Shown: positions 21,690 to 33,894, counted from the first letter of the stretch. The stretch is DNA of 64,000 nucleotides from Ligustrum vulgare (GCA_963555705.1 OY743190.1:8283501-8347500), one strand, 5' to 3'. Notes: generated by a model from the sequence alone, not told the origin. Made by a program: numbers and translations.

Positions 21690-23326
21690 ATATCCAACTT
21701 CCAAGTGAAATCATCGAATTTTTGTCGAGGTAATCCTTTGGTGAAAATATCTGCCGTTTGTTCCTGTGTAGGGACATACGTCATACAAACTGTTCCTTCT
21801 TCAACTTTTTCCTTGATGAAATGAAATGCATGTCTACTTCAACATGCTTAGTCCTGTCATGTTGAACTGGGTTGAGAGAAATGTTGATGGCTTTTGATTG
21901 GAAGTTTTATTGCCATATGCTGTTCTTCTAGGAGTTTCTTCAGCCACAGTCCTTCACAGATTCCTTGTGCTACTGACCTAAACTCATCTTCAGCACTACT
22001 TCTGGCCACTACATTTTGTTTCTTTCTTCTCCAAGTTACCAGATTTCCCTACACAAATGTGCAATATCCAGTAGTAGACCTCCTATCTTCTATTGAACCT
22101 GCCCAATCAGCATCAGTGAACACACTCACATCTTTCATGTCACTTTTCTTGAAGAATAGTCCATTTCCCGAGGAGCCTTTGAGATATCTAAGTATCTTGT
22201 AGACTGCTTCTACGTGAGTTTCCTTTGGAGAGTGCATATGTTGGCTTACCATAGTGACTGCAAACGCGATGTCCAGTCTAGTATGAGATAAGTAGATAAG
22301 TTTAACGTTGGTATTTTTCGGTCTCCACTGGACTTCCAACATCTTCACTTTTCTTTCCTGCATCAACCGGGTGTCACTTGGTTTGCATCCAAGCATCCCA
22401 ATTTCAGTGAGGAGATCAAGGATATATTTTCTTTGTGAGACGGTGATGCCCTTCCTTGATCTAGCGACTTCCATTCCCAAAAAATACTGCATTTGTCCAA
22501 GATCTTTTACTTCAAATTCAGTTGCTAATTTCTTCTTTAGACTCTCAATTTCTGTCGTGTTGTCTCCAGTCAAGATTATATCATCGACATATACGATTAA
22601 GATAGCTTTAGTTCCATCTTTAAACTGTTGAAAGAACATAGTGTGATATGATTGCCCCTGTTGGTATCCCTGCCTTTTCAAAGCTTTTGCAAACATGTCG
22701 AACCATGCTCTCGGTGACTGTTTTAACTCATATAGTGATTTCTTGAGTTTACATACCCGGTTTCTCTCAGTAATTCTGCCAAAGCCCGGTGGTAATGTCA
22801 TGTAAACTTCCTCTTCCAATTCTCCATTCAAGAACGCATTCTTGATGTCTAGTTGTTGAAGGGGCCAGTCCAAATTTGCTGCCAATGATAAAAGTACTCG
22901 GATTGTATTCAACTTTGCTATAGGTGCGAATGTCTTCGTGTAGTCGATGCCATAGGTTTGAGTGAATCCTTTAGCAACCAGTCTAGCTTTGTATCATTCT
23001 ATTGTCCCAACGGCTTTAAACTTCAAGTTGAAGACCCACTTGCACCCAATAGGTTTCTTTCCATTCGACAAATCCATTACATCCCAGGTCCCATTTTTTT
23101 CTAGTGCTCGCATCTCCTCCATTACTGCTTCTTTCCATTTTGGGTTGTTCAAGGCTTCTTGAATATTATTTGGGAATTCAATACTGTCCAGATGAGAGGT
23201 AAAACTACGAAACTTGGTAGATAGAGCATTATATGACATAAATTTTGAGATATGATGAAGAGTACATGACCTGGTTTGTTTTCTGAGGGCAATGGGGAGG
23301 TTAATATCTGATTCTGGAGCTATCAC
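21690..23326 (-). pseudogene. Copia 1 reverse transcriptase and RNase H
   Basis: Minus-strand frames 22994-23326 and 22049-22912 carry the RT start (NGTWDVMDL, GCKWVF), the [17 protein letters not shown] block, the active-site YVDDIIL, the FEVKDLGQMQYFLGMEV block and RNase H with DADWAGS. The end of RNase H (21690-22040) is in shifted frames. At least two frame breaks occur (near 22950 and 22040). In an intact element this enzyme copies element RNA into DNA in virus-like particles. Confidence 0.88.
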
Positions 23327-23661
23327 TGGTTCTGACTCTTTTGGTGCTTAAAGTGTGAGATTCTCTTCATACCTTGTTTTTGGTCTCCTTGAGTAAACAA
23401 GTATTTCTTTATCACTTTATCTTCCTGCCTCTCCCCCTGAATTCAAGTTTCCTTCTGTAAATGGCATCGGTGTAGGGGTTGTAGTAGAATCGATGCTAGG
23501 AGTAAGTGGGGAAAGGTTGAAGTCTAGGTACCGATCTTCACTCAAATTCTCCCCCTGAAGAGAGGTTTTTTTGGAAATAGGGGTTGTTTTCAAAGAATGT
23601 GACATCAAGACTTGTAATGACCTTCTTTGTGGTAGGATCATAACACTTGTTCCCTTTTTGA

Positions 23662-24135
23662 TTAGGAGAGTATCCGATAAATACGCATTTTTTTTGCTCG
23701 AGGGTCAAGCTTATTTCTGTGATTGGAGTGGACATGAACAAAGGATGTACAGCCGAATACTTTGAGTGGTAGATTCGAGCTGAGTCGGGAGATAGGGAAA
23801 AAAGTTTGAAATTTTTGAAGGGGTGATTTGAAGTTTAAAATACGGCTAGGCATTCTATTGATTAGGTAAGTAGATGTTAAGATAGCATCTCCCCGCAATA
23901 GTTTTAGAATATTGGTGGTGAACATCAGTGCTCGAGCAACCTCTAGGAGGTGCCTATTTTTACGTTCGGCAATCCCATTTTTTTGGGGAGTGACACATGA
24001 GCTTTGATGGATTATCCCATTGGTTTGGAAGAAAATCCCCCAAGTTTTTGTTGAAGTATTCCCTCCCATTATCAGTATGTAGAATTTGAATATGTGTTTA
24101 AAATTGGGTTTGAACCATGTTGTGAAAATTGATGA
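23662..24135 (-). pseudogene. Copia 1 integrase, second part
   Basis: Minus-strand integrase core with KNGIAERKNRHLLEVARAL and the INRMPS block. The frame is broken near the hAT insertion. Continues from 24465-24911 once the MITE is removed. Confidence 0.8.
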
Positions 24136-24464
24136 TAGTGATGACAAAAAAATCCAATCCGATCCACCAATCCGTCGACCCGATCCGAAAAAATGCCGAT
24201 CCGCGCGCGGATAAGTGGGGCGGATCGGCCCCGATCCGCCCCATTTAATTAAAAATAAATAAAAATAATTATTATTTTTTTATTTTTTTAAAAATATTTA
24301 ATTTAAATTATATATAAAAAAATAAAAATAAAAATATTTCGGATCGGTCCGCGGATCGGGGAGCTGATCTACCCCGACCCAAACCCGAAAAATAGCGGAT
24401 CGCGGGGCGGATCCGAATCGCCGAATTTTTTGTCGGGGCCCGATCCGCCCCGTTGCCAACGCTA
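24136..24464. mobile_element. hAT MITE in Copia 1 integrase
   Basis: 329 bp with terminal inverted repeats TAGTGATGACAA and TAGCGTTGGCAA (read inward from each end), flanked by ATTGATGA (24128-24135 and 24465-24472). The 8-bp duplication and the TAGNGNTGNCAA ends are typical of hAT. The interior has GC-rich GGATCGGGGC-type subterminal repeats around an AT-rich core. Non-coding. Confidence 0.88.
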
Positions 24465-24911
24465 ATTGATGAACACGGAGCGGACTTCAGATTTTTCCTT
24501 TAGAAGATAAACCCAACAAATTCGAGTATGATCATCAATAAATGTGACAAACCATTTTGTGTGAGTGCGGTTAGGGGTTCTTGAGGGACCCCATACATCA
24601 CTGTGGATCATGGCAAATGGTTTTGAAGGTTTGTATGTAGATGTTGGGAATGATGTTCGTTGGTGTTTAGAAAGTTCACAAAATTCACATTGGAAATTGG
24701 TAGGACTTTTATTACTGTATATTGAAGGGAATACATGTCTCAAATATTGTAAATTAGGATGACCCATTCTAAAATGCCATAACTGAATTTCACTATCTCT
24801 AGAAATAGATGCAGAATCACAAACTACAATTTGAGGTTGTTTACTCACATCAACCTCATCAAAGTAGTAGAGCCTCTCACACTGTTTAGCACTGCCAGTT
24901 CTGAAAAACAC
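24465..24911 (-). pseudogene. Copia 1 GAG-pre-integrase and integrase start
   Basis: Minus-strand frame with the LWHFRMGHPN zinc-binding block of the GAG-pre-integrase domain, CEFCELSKH, and the DVWGPS and FVTFIDDHTR start of the integrase core. Broken by the MITE at its end. Confidence 0.85.
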
Positions 24912-25032
24912 AATGTGAGTGAAGAAAGTTAGCGGAGCAATTCGAGGTTTTAGTCAACTGACTTATGGACAGTAAGTTACAAGATAGATTTGGAACATGA
25001 AGGACAGATTCTAAGGTTATAGAATCGGTGAT

Positions 25033-25176
25033 TCAAATACTTCCTTTTCCTGCGATAGATGAGAGTGAACCATCCGCAATTTTAACTTTGAGATTACCTG
25101 TACAAGTTGAGTATGAGGAAAAAATGAGGTAAGAGCTCGTCATGTGATCAGATGCTCCTGAGTCAATGATCCAGGG
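25033..25176 (-). pseudogene. Copia 1 protease
   Basis: Minus strand, PWIIDSGASDHMT with the catalytic DSG of the Copia aspartic protease. The non-autonomous LTR element at 25177 interrupts it upstream. The segment 24912-25032 that joins it to integrase contains stops. Confidence 0.8.
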
Positions 25177-26119
25177 TGATGAGATTCGAAGCGCGGAAGA
25201 AACGCCGGAAAGTTCCGAACCCAGGTTGTGGTTGGACAGATGAATCATGACCCGATATTCACGATTCGATGGCTCGACGATGCGGAATAAAGAACCACGA
25301 CTTTTGAAACGTCACAAGGATTTTCCCAATCTCCTTGATAAGTCTCTGATTTGAACGCCACAAATATTCTAGCAAATATTTGATAAGTTATGGATGAACG
25401 CCACAAAATAATCAATCTTGATAAGTTTGGGGTTGTAATGTGAATCCACACATTAAACAATTGAAAAACATTCAATCTCTGTTTTATTTTATCATCAAAG
25501 GTCTTAATTTACAATGAATCAAAAAGACGTATAAATAAGCAAAATAAAACCCTAATCGCTAATTTACTCAAAATAGAATTCTAACTAACCTAAAATAGCT
25601 AAAATAGGAAAAGGAAATAAAATATACGAAAATCTGGAAAAAATCTGATCCGCTAATCCGTTACGGCCGTAAAGATGACACTTACGGCTGTAAGTGTGTT
25701 TCTGGTTAAGGTTACGGCCATGACACTTATACTTACGGCCGTAAATTGAAAATCTTGAAATTCTGCATTTAACCCGAGGGGAGGTTACTGCAGCGACCAA
25801 GAATTTTTACGCGATTAATAATTATTTTAATAGAAAATCATGTCGCTACTATTTCACCCGTTTTTATTAAGTTAACGCCACGACGTATTCGTATAGCCAA
25901 GTCAAGAAATAATCGAGATCGTTCGATTTTAAATTAAATTCCGAATTTCTAAAAATATCTCCATTCTCTTGATTTAAAGTATATTAAGTCTAAGTACTTA
26001 ATTCAATGTTATCCCAATATTTATTTGTACAAAAATTACTTTTATTATTTAAATTAAGAAAATATATGCAAGCATGAGAGGTTCCATTATATATAATAAT
26101 TATGAGAATCTTAATTTAA

Positions 26120-26575
26120 TAAATATGGAAAAGTATATAAATGGTTGATAGATTCCATTATATGTAATCATGAAGAGCATAATATTTGTATAAATATGGA
26201 AAAGTATATGAATGAATTATATACTCCATTATATATAATCATGAAGAGCATAATATTTGTATAAATATGGAAAAGTATATGAATGATTGATAAGACTCCA
26301 TTATATGTAATCATGAAGAGCATAATATTTGTATAAATATGGAAAAGTATATGAATGAATTATATACTCCATTATATATAATCATGAAGAGCATAATATT
26401 TGTATAAATATGGAAAAGTATATGAATGATTGATAAGACTCCATTATATGTAATCATGAAGAGCATAATATTTGTATAAATATGGAAAAGTATATGAATG
26501 ATTTATATACTCCATTATATATAATCATGAAGAGCATATTATTTGTATAAATATGGAAAAGTATATGAATGGTGC
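26120..26575. repeat. Tandem array of about 72-bp units in Gypsy LTR
   Basis: Six units containing AATCATGAAGAGCATAATATTTGTATAAATATGG-like sequence, alternating between two unit types (TTGATAAGACTCC and AATTATATACTCC). The other LTR copy also has six. Confidence 0.85.
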
Positions 26576-26799
26576 TTTACTTTAAGAAAATGATGTGTTA
26601 AAATTAATAGAATTGAATGATTATGTTTACAATATGCCAACTTTATACATCTATTTAAACCCATCTCTTTTACACACAACTCTACACATATACACTTATT
26701 TCCAATCTCTTGACAAAATCCACAAGTAAGAGAAATTCAAGGTGGTCAAGAAAGTTTTGGTCCATTTACTACTACACTTCATTTTAATCTTTTAAAAGG

Positions 26800-27165
26800 T
26801 AAGTATATCTTATGTTTTTATGAAAAGTAAGTATGTTTTTATGAAAGGTAAATACACCTTATGTTTTTATGAAAAGTAAGTATGTTTTTATGACAAGTAT
26901 ATCTTATGTTTTTATGAAAAGTAAGTATGTTTTTATGAAAGGTAAATACACCTTATGTTTTTATGAAAAGTAAGTATGTTTTTATGACAAGTAAGTATAT
27001 CTTATGTTTTTATGAAAAGTAAGTATGTTTTTATGAAAGGTAAATACACCTTATGTTTTTATGAAAAGTAAGTATGTTTTTATGACAAGTAAGTATACCT
27101 TATGTTTTTATGAAAAGTAAGTATGTTTTTATGACAAGTAAGTATATCTTATGTTTTTATGAAAA
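26800..27165. repeat. Tandem array of GTAAGTATGTTTTTATG units
   Basis: Eight occurrences of CTTATGTTTTTATGAAAAGTAAGT-like units, alternating with AGGTAAATACACC. The copy at 58890-59210 has seven, so the array has changed length. Confidence 0.8.
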
Positions 27166-27875
27166 TGTTTGGATCATTGCTATGAAATCAATCTCACAAG
27201 ATTGTTATGGGTTCCATATGATATGTTTATGATTATGCTAAGGGGACCGGAGTTTAGTAGCGCTACACATAAGAATTCTTGCCATTTAAGTTCGGTAAAA
27301 TTCTTGTGTCTCTCTATGTTTATGAATATTTCAATCCTATCCTATGTTATGATGAAAATGATCCATATGCATTCAAAAGAAAATTTATGCTTGGTATACT
27401 TACTGGGATTTTATAAATCTCACTCCACGATATTTACCATTTTCAGATAATTGAAGGTTCGAGGCGGTCAACATGGAAGTGGCAAAAGTGGTTAAGATTG
27501 ATGAGATAATTATGTTGAACTTTATGTAAGAAAATTATGTTCTATTTTTATTCACAAATAAAATTATGGGATTCTAATTATTCTTTTGAATAATTTTACA
27601 TTACTATTTAAGTCTCGATAATATGATATGAGTCACTTTTTGTGGCACTCGAATGGTCGAGAATTCGGGTCGTCACAGTTACGGCCGTGAATAATGTTGG
27701 TTACGGCCGTGACAGCCCTTCTGCATAATTTTCGGTTCTTTTTGACACGGTTTTGATCTTCAAAGCTCGTCGAACCTGCTGAATTCTTGTTTTGGCTTGA
27801 ATATTTATATTTTCCCTTCAAGCCTGCTATGACTCCGATTGTCGAGGGTCCTGGATCACATCATACCCCCCTTCT

Positions 27876-28892
27876 TTAGGATGATTCGTCCCGAATCATA
27901 GCTTTGTTCATGAATGCAACTGCTCCCCCTGGATCAAAAGGAAAATTATTGCTTCCATGCCAGTGGGATGACCAATAGTATTTTGTAACTTGGGTTACAT
28001 GAATGGATTGAAGCTCGAGCTTGAATTGCCATGATTGGTGTGACTCAAGCTCCCAAATGTAAGAAATCTGCAAAAAAGAATTAAATAGAATGGGGAGGGA
28101 CGTGTTAGCTTCTTGAGGTACAAGGTATGGATCCTTGTATTCATGATAAACCATCATCTCCACTTCTTTTTTAAGAACCACAAGGCCCTCATCTTCACAT
28201 CGTTCTTCCTTTGCATTTTCAACAACATTTTCAAAATTTTTACTTTCAAATTCGACCACATCTTCTACCTCCAGATTTTTATCACTAATTTTATGCACTC
28301 CCCCAACGGTATTCAAATGTGGATCTACCAATTCAAAGCTCAAAATTTGAACTTCTACCCCAACTTCTAATTCCTCATCATATTTTGGAGTTTGTTCACA
28401 TAACTCCACGTTTTCAACTCCTACCACAAAGTTCGGGGTCTCTTCAACTAATTCATGCCTCAAGCCTCCCTCCTTCTTTTCAACTTTCATATCCCGAGGC
28501 TCAACATGATTTTCACTCTCTTCTAACCATCTAATTACCGTCTTTCGTTTCTCCTCTTTCCTTTGTAATTTAACCAAATATTTTCTTTCTGCCTCCCGTT
28601 CATACCTCAATCTTTCCTCATAAATTTCTTTTTGAATTTTCAAATTAGCTCCTCTCTTAACCCCGATTCTATCCCTAGGTTTAGGATCACGCCTATAATC
28701 ACTACGATTTGCTTGAGATCGCCCCTTTTTCAATTTCCCTTCCCTTTCATCTAATTTATCCAACCTAACCAAAGCTTCATTCAAAAATCTCCACATACGA
28801 TCTTTGGCGTTTTCATCGGAATTGGACATTGTAAAATTTATGTGGAAGGACACAGAAAAAGAATAATGAAAACAAATGATCAAGAAATTCAA
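27876..28892 (-). CDS. Gag-like protein of non-autonomous LTR element (338 aa)
   Basis: An uninterrupted minus-strand frame fills most of the interior. The likely start is the Met of MSNSDENAKDRMWRFLNEAL (about 28828), not the first Met, because the first 21 residues look like random hydrophobic sequence. Residues after it form a long charged helix (DKLDEREGKLKKGR, then EERLRYEREAERKY) and a Glu/Val-rich region, ending FDPGG...RDESS just before the polypurine tract. It has no zinc knuckle, protease or RT. It resembles gag-only proteins of large non-autonomous plant LTR elements, but I do not recognise the family. Absence of stops suggests recent activity. Confidence 0.55.
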   Translation of the reverse strand: MNFLIICFHYSFSVSFHINFTMSNSDENAKDRMWRFLNEALVRLDKLDEREGKLKKGRSQANRSDYRRDPKPRDRIGVKRGANLKIQKEIYEERLRYEREAERKYLVKLQRKEEKRKTVIRWLEESENHVEPRDMKVEKKEGGLRHELVEETPNFVVGVENVELCEQTPKYDEELEVGVEVQILSFELVDPHLNTVGGVHKISDKNLEVEDVVEFESKNFENVVENAKEERCEDEGLVVLKKEVEMMVYHEYKDPYLVPQEANTSLPILFNSFLQISYIWELESHQSWQFKLELQSIHVTQVTKYYWSSHWHGSNNFPFDPGGAVAFMNKAMIRDESS

Positions 28893-30081
28893 GAAAGTGG
28901 TTCTTGAATGGACTCTCTTTTTTTTTTTTTTTTTTGAATTTTAGGATGAATTTTCGGAATAAATAAAATAATAATAAAAAAAATAATTAAATTTTTTTTT
29001 TTATAAATCCGAAAATTTGACAACGAACACAACAAAACAAACGGTACTTAATTCGGATAAGAATTAAGCAAAACAAACACTTTTGAATTTTGTTGGACTT
29101 TTATATGGATCAAACAAAGAAAAAAGTTTACTGGCACGAAGAACAAGAAAACTAAAAAAAACTGAAAACAAAACACTCAACAAGATATGGATGATTTTTA
29201 TGGGACTCGGTGATAAACATAAAAATCAAACTGGATAGAAAAACCTGAATTCAGAGTCCAGCTTTGATACCAGATGATGAGATTCGAAGCGCGGAAGAAA
29301 CGCCGGAAAGTTCCGAACCCAGGTTGTGGTTGGACAGATGAATCACGACACGATATTCACGACGCGATGGCTCGACGATGCGGAATAAAGAACCACGACT
29401 TTCGAAACGCCACAAGGATTTGCCCAATCTCCTTGATAAGTCTCTGATTTGAACGCCACAAATATTCTAGCAAATATTTGATAAGTTCTGGATGAACGCC
29501 ACAAAAATAATCAATCTTGATAAGTTTGGGGTTGTAATGTGAATCCACACATTAAACAATTGAAAAACATTCAATCTCTATTTTATTTTATCATCAAAGG
29601 TCTTAATTTACAATGAATCAAAAAAACGTATAAATAAGCAAAATAAAACTCTAATCGCTAATTTACTCAAAATAGAATTCTAACTAACCTAAAATAGCTA
29701 AAATAGGAAAAGGAAATAAAATATACGAAAATCTGTAAAAAATCTGATCCGTTAATCCATTACCGCCGTAAAGATGACACTTACGGCCGTACGGCCGTAA
29801 GTGTGTTTCTGGTTAAGGTTACGGCCGTGACACTTATACTTACGGCCGTAAATTGAAAATCTTGAAATTCTGCATTTAACCCGAGGGGAGGTTACGGCCG
29901 TGAATAATGTTAGTTACGGCCGTGACAGCCCTTCTTTATAATTTTCGGTTCTTTTTGACACGGTTTTGATCTTCAAAGCTCGTCGAACCTGCTGAATTCT
30001 TGTTTTGGCTTGAATATTTATATTTTCCCTTCAAGCCTGCTATGACTCCGATTGTCGAGGGTCCTGAATCACATCACAGGG

Positions 30082-31088
30082 AGTTTTGAATTGGGAGGTA
30101 GCATTTAATGCTTTTGAAAAATTACCTCTATGTGCTAATGAACTTGAAGGTCCATTTGTGGTAGATTGACTAGGTGCTTGAAGGCTAGAAAAGATTTTGT
30201 AGATTTGCTCTATCAGATCTGGATTGAAATGGCTGCCAGAGGTGTGATTGTTATTTTTCATCTGGTGGTCAATCGAGGCTTGGTAGCCTCGATATTTATT
30301 TTATTTTGGTTTCCAGTCAACTGGTTTGCCATGAAGATCCCAACACGTATCCTCTTTGTGTCCAGGCTTACGACAGTGATTGCACTAGGGTCGACCCTTT
30401 TGTTTACTTGAGCCTGGTCCATTTTGTGCACCCTTTGAGTATAGGCCCATTAATTCAGGCCCATTTTCCAAAAAATTAGTTGACCCATTTTTTGAAGTAA
30501 GACCCGGTCCATTTTCAGAAACACTCACTGATTTTGGCCCACTAAGAGAAGGCCCATACCCCCTTTGAAATCAAAGCAGATACTTCTGGCCTGATTCCAC
30601 CACTGTTCAACATTACTTTCCTTCGATTTTCTTCACAAAGAACCTCTGAGAACACCTCCCGTGTCGAAGGCAGTGGTCGCCGGCCAAGAATCCTTCCTCT
30701 GAAATCATCCAGATCGTGATTGAATCCTACCAAGAACTCGAGTACTCTTTCATTCTCCAATTTCTTCTTGTATCGAGCACAATCACCCGGACATTCCCAC
30801 TCTTCCTCCGAACTTAAATCGAGTTCTTGCCACAACGTCGTTATCTCCATGTAGTAATTAGTGACTTCCCTTTCACCTTGCTTGGTCTGCCACAATTTTG
30901 TTTTGATTTCGAAGATTTGCGAAGAGTTCTCAGCGTCGGAATAGGTTTCTCGAACGGCATCCCAGACGTCCTTTGCCGTTGGTAGGAATAGGTAGCTTTT
31001 CCGATGGACGGTTTCATGGAGTTGACCAGCCACGCAGTCACCATGGAGTTTTCTGACCTCCATTTCTGTTGAAGGGCAGCATCGGTTG
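30082..31088 (-). pseudogene. Copia 1 gag, middle and zinc knuckle
   Basis: Minus strand. After the solo LTR is removed it continues from 33158. It has the gag block DVWDAVRETYSDAENSSQIF, IKTKLWQTKQGE, the LEFLVGFN block and, near 30335-30385, a CCHC zinc knuckle (CNHCRKPGHKEDTC). A Gly/Pro/Asn-rich linker has stops (30430-30560). The frame ends where the non-autonomous LTR element cuts in. Confidence 0.85.
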
Positions 31089-33157
31089 TGACACGATCCG
31101 CCCCGAATCACCCTAATGGACTCGAGACAAGGTGTGCGCCGATGATGGATACCAGCTAAACGCCGGACCCACCACCAAGGCTGACTGTGATTCTACCAAT
31201 TATGTGCTAAATAATGAAAAATAATTTTATTTCAAAACGAATGTGGGCCCAAACAGAATTTAAATACTTGATTTAAATGAAACAGTAACCTACACATGTC
31301 ATACGAATGTGGCTCTGAAATCAACAGGCTCTTCATACTTCCAAAACTCAACTGTTACCTGTTAAGAAAATGGTGGGAAGATATATGAGTCGATAGCTCA
31401 GTAAGTGGAGAATTTCGAAAATAATTATACTTTCTCATTTATACATTTTTATCGAAAATCAAGTTTATATTACTTGGCGATTCACATAATAACACCATAT
31501 CTTTTCACATCACATCAATAGTCTACTATCAGCATAGTCTGTAATCTCTAGGTATGGCCATACCCTAACAAATCTCACCAAAATGTACCCACTGAATATA
31601 ATATGTAATCTGGTCATATGCTAGCAGACTGTCTCTCGGGCTAGTCTCAAAACATATGATAATCAATTTTAGAACACGGCTAAGACCCCTCAGTGAACTG
31701 TATCATACATGATCAGACCGCCTCAGGGTAATCTCATACCCGGTGCAGTATAGAACACGGTCAAAGCCTCTCAGTGAACTAGAAGAAATATATAATCATA
31801 GGTACTTTTTGATGGGTTTCAATATCACATCACTTTTCACAATTAATCATTTCACAATCTTTGTAATTCCACAATCTAATATTCTCATAATATTTCACAA
31901 TAATCACGTTATTGGACAATTAAATCACATAATCACGTTAATCTCATATTTTCATAATATTTCAAAATAATCACGTAATTGGACAATTAAAGCACATAAT
32001 CACGTTTAACGTAATTATATAAGCAATTATCAATAATTGAAAATAATTAAGTTTTTGTACTCACCAAGTTCTCGATAATGAACCAGCTAGGTTGGTTGGC
32101 ATTTCCAATCTCCTTGTAAACTCCTTAATTCATCACATAACATTTGGAATCTCACACTCGCCCAAAAAGATCGTATATTTCCATATATTTGCCTCATAAC
32201 ATTATTCCTAGCATAGAAATAAGAATTAGCTAGTAACAAATTAATATCTTAATTTTCAACTTCTTAGCCCAATTAAAAACCACTAGCATATATGTCCTTC
32301 ACCAGAGTTCCTTTAACATAATATCCCCAATAAATCACACTTAAAAATCTGCTTCTCATCGTAAATGTTATAATCTGAAATTGAACAAACTTAAATAATA
32401 CCCCTAAACCATGTGAGAAAGAGAAACAGGGGTTTACAATGGCATTACAGACATTAGTAAATTAATTCATGTCAATGGTGATAGGCCTAAAGCAAAATCG
32501 CTAGGTATGTTTCCATGTGTGTAATTTCCTTTAATCCTATTGTTTAATACCTCAAAAACATATCAATAACCTTTAATTATTGCTAAAATTCAATAAAACT
32601 AAATTGTTCATAAATCCTAATTAAAATTAAGCTAACACTAATTAAGTACAATTAAGTATTATAGATTCTTAATATTGTAATCATTTCTTGCCTTTCTATT
32701 GTAGCCACTCCAAGAATCATCTTCAAGCATAAGGACCAAACGAGTCCATGGTTATGTAGTTGGTGCTTCTTCCATTTTTCTTTCTTTCTTTCTTCTCCCT
32801 TTCTATCAGTTTTTGGCTTCTTCGCCTCCTCTGTTTATTTTTTTTTTTTTTTTCAGAATGAGGGAATGAATATAAGATTATATCCTCTAGATAATGGATA
32901 AGTTTAGAATAATTACAATCCAAGCCCCCAAAGTTCCATATAACATAAGACTAGGTCATTAACTTCCAATTATTGCAAACTAAATATTCAAATTTCTATT
33001 TTCTATCATCTCAACCCTCAAGCTTTCGTAATTACAATTTAAGTCCCAACAAAATCATTTCCTCAACTTAGGTCCCTATTGGATTTAACCAATTGAATAT
33101 TTGACTTTGACTAAATAATTCCTTGATTTTTGACTAGTACAAAAATGGGTTATCACA
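31089..33157. mobile_element. Solo LTR (about 2.07 kb) in Copia 1 gag
   Basis: Starts TGACACGATCC and ends TTATCACA, flanked by GGTTG (31084-31088 and 33158-33162). Removal restores a continuous gag reading across the site. It is long, like Gypsy LTRs. Holds direct repeats such as TTTCACAATAATCACGT (31870-32000). No gene in it. Confidence 0.88.
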
Positions 33158-33394
33158 GGTTGAGGCGGGCTTCTCCGTGTCGCCAGTCAGGTACCCTAGT
33201 TTTCCTTTCCCATCGATTACTAATTTGATTGATTTAGCCCATTCTCTGAAATTCTTTCCATTCAATTTTTCCACCAATAGTTGGAAGGAAGAATTGTCAA
33301 TTCCTCCCGAGCTTATTGAAGAGATAACTTCAATTCCACTGTTGTGGGATTCAGAAGTTATAGACTCCTTACCAATGTCGATGATTTCCGTCAT
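33158..33394 (-). pseudogene. Copia 1 gag start
   Basis: Minus strand, ATG at 33394 a few bases after the primer site. It encodes a short leader and then FQLLVEKLNGKNFREWAKS and GKGKLGYLTG, the standard start of plant Copia gag. Interrupted by the solo LTR at 33157. Confidence 0.85.
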
Positions 33395-33409
33395 TTGGCT
33401 CTGATACCA

Positions 33410-33624
33410 TGTGAATAGAGGAAAATAATATTTTTTGTGTATTTTCAAATGTGATCGGATGGCCTACATATATAGTACAAAGAGGGGATAAAAAAAGAAT
33501 GAACAAATCCCCAAGAAATCTGCTAAATAAATCTCCTAATCATCTCCTACCTAATTATACACTGTTATATAATGAATAAAATAAAACTAATTAATCTAAT
33601 CCCAAATAATTCAGGATTTCAACA
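33410..33624 (-). repeat. Copia 1 5' LTR
   Basis: 215 bp, TGTGAATAG...TTTCAACA in plus orientation, next to the primer site at 33397-33409. Confidence 0.9.
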
Positions 33625-33894
33625 GGAGTAATTTTAATTTCAAGGATAAGATGGAAGAGAAAATTACAATTTATTAGAAAAGATAGTGAATTACAGCTTT
33701 CTTTTCAAGAATATCATCTCTTCTCTTAGTTGATTTACTATTTAATCTACTCTTAATAATAATGCAGTCTCATAAATTTCATTTTTAGATTTTAAAACTT
33801 CCTTTCCAAAGTTTGAAGTTGACAAGTACATACTTTTTGAGACAGTATACACGTTATTGAGATATCCAATAAATTTTGCACACAAAGTAAGTCT

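Larger units (their letters stand above)
25789..27677 (+). mobile_element. Solo LTR with VNTRs inside the 3' LTR
   Basis: 1889 bp, TGCAGCGACC...CGTCACA, flanked by GTTAC (25784-25788 and 27678-27682). It is the same LTR family as 58374-60217, which is attached to a Tekay-type Gypsy end, so it is a Gypsy solo LTR. Holds two tandem-repeat arrays and a TATA-like CTATTTAAACCC near 26650. The 93-residue frame at 27169-27450 also occurs in the other copy, but only because the LTRs are alike. Confidence 0.92.
25177..30076 (-). mobile_element. Non-autonomous LTR element inside Copia 1
   Basis: LTRs at 29275-30076 (802 bp, 5' LTR on minus) and 25177-27863 (793 bp after removing its own insertion). 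Ends are TGATG...CATCA. Target-site duplication CAGGG (25172-25176 and 30077-30081). The primer site TGGTATCAAAGC on minus is next to the 5' LTR (about 29261-29272) and a polypurine tract GAAGGGGGGT next to the 3' LTR (27864-27873). The 1.4-kb interior has one frame and no protease, RT or integrase, so it depends on enzymes from another element. LTRs carry many TTACGGCCGTAA motifs. Confidence 0.9.
21463..33624 (-). mobile_element. Copia 1, full-length with nested insertions
   Basis: LTRs at 21463-21657 and 33410-33624 with target-site duplication GGAGT (21458-21462 and 33625-33629). The primer site complementary to tRNA-Met (TGGTATCAGAGCC on minus) is at 33397-33409 and a polypurine tract GAGGGGGAG at about 21658-21675. 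Nested insertions at 24136-24464, 25177-30076 and 31089-33157 bring it to 12.16 kb; without them and their duplications it is about 4.85 kb. The LTRs differ at about six positions and by a 20-base deletion in the left one. It sits in intron 3 of RLK pseudogene C in reverse orientation. Coding parts are broken. Confidence 0.93.

Noticed and set aside
26120..27165. Regular repeats as a CRISPR array
   Set aside because: The units are tandem repeats without unique spacers, in a plant LTR.
27169..27450. 93-residue frame found twice in the window (also 58601-58882 on minus) as a conserved gene
   Set aside because: Both copies lie at the same place in two copies of one Gypsy LTR; the likeness comes from the LTRs, and there is no sign of codon-level constraint.
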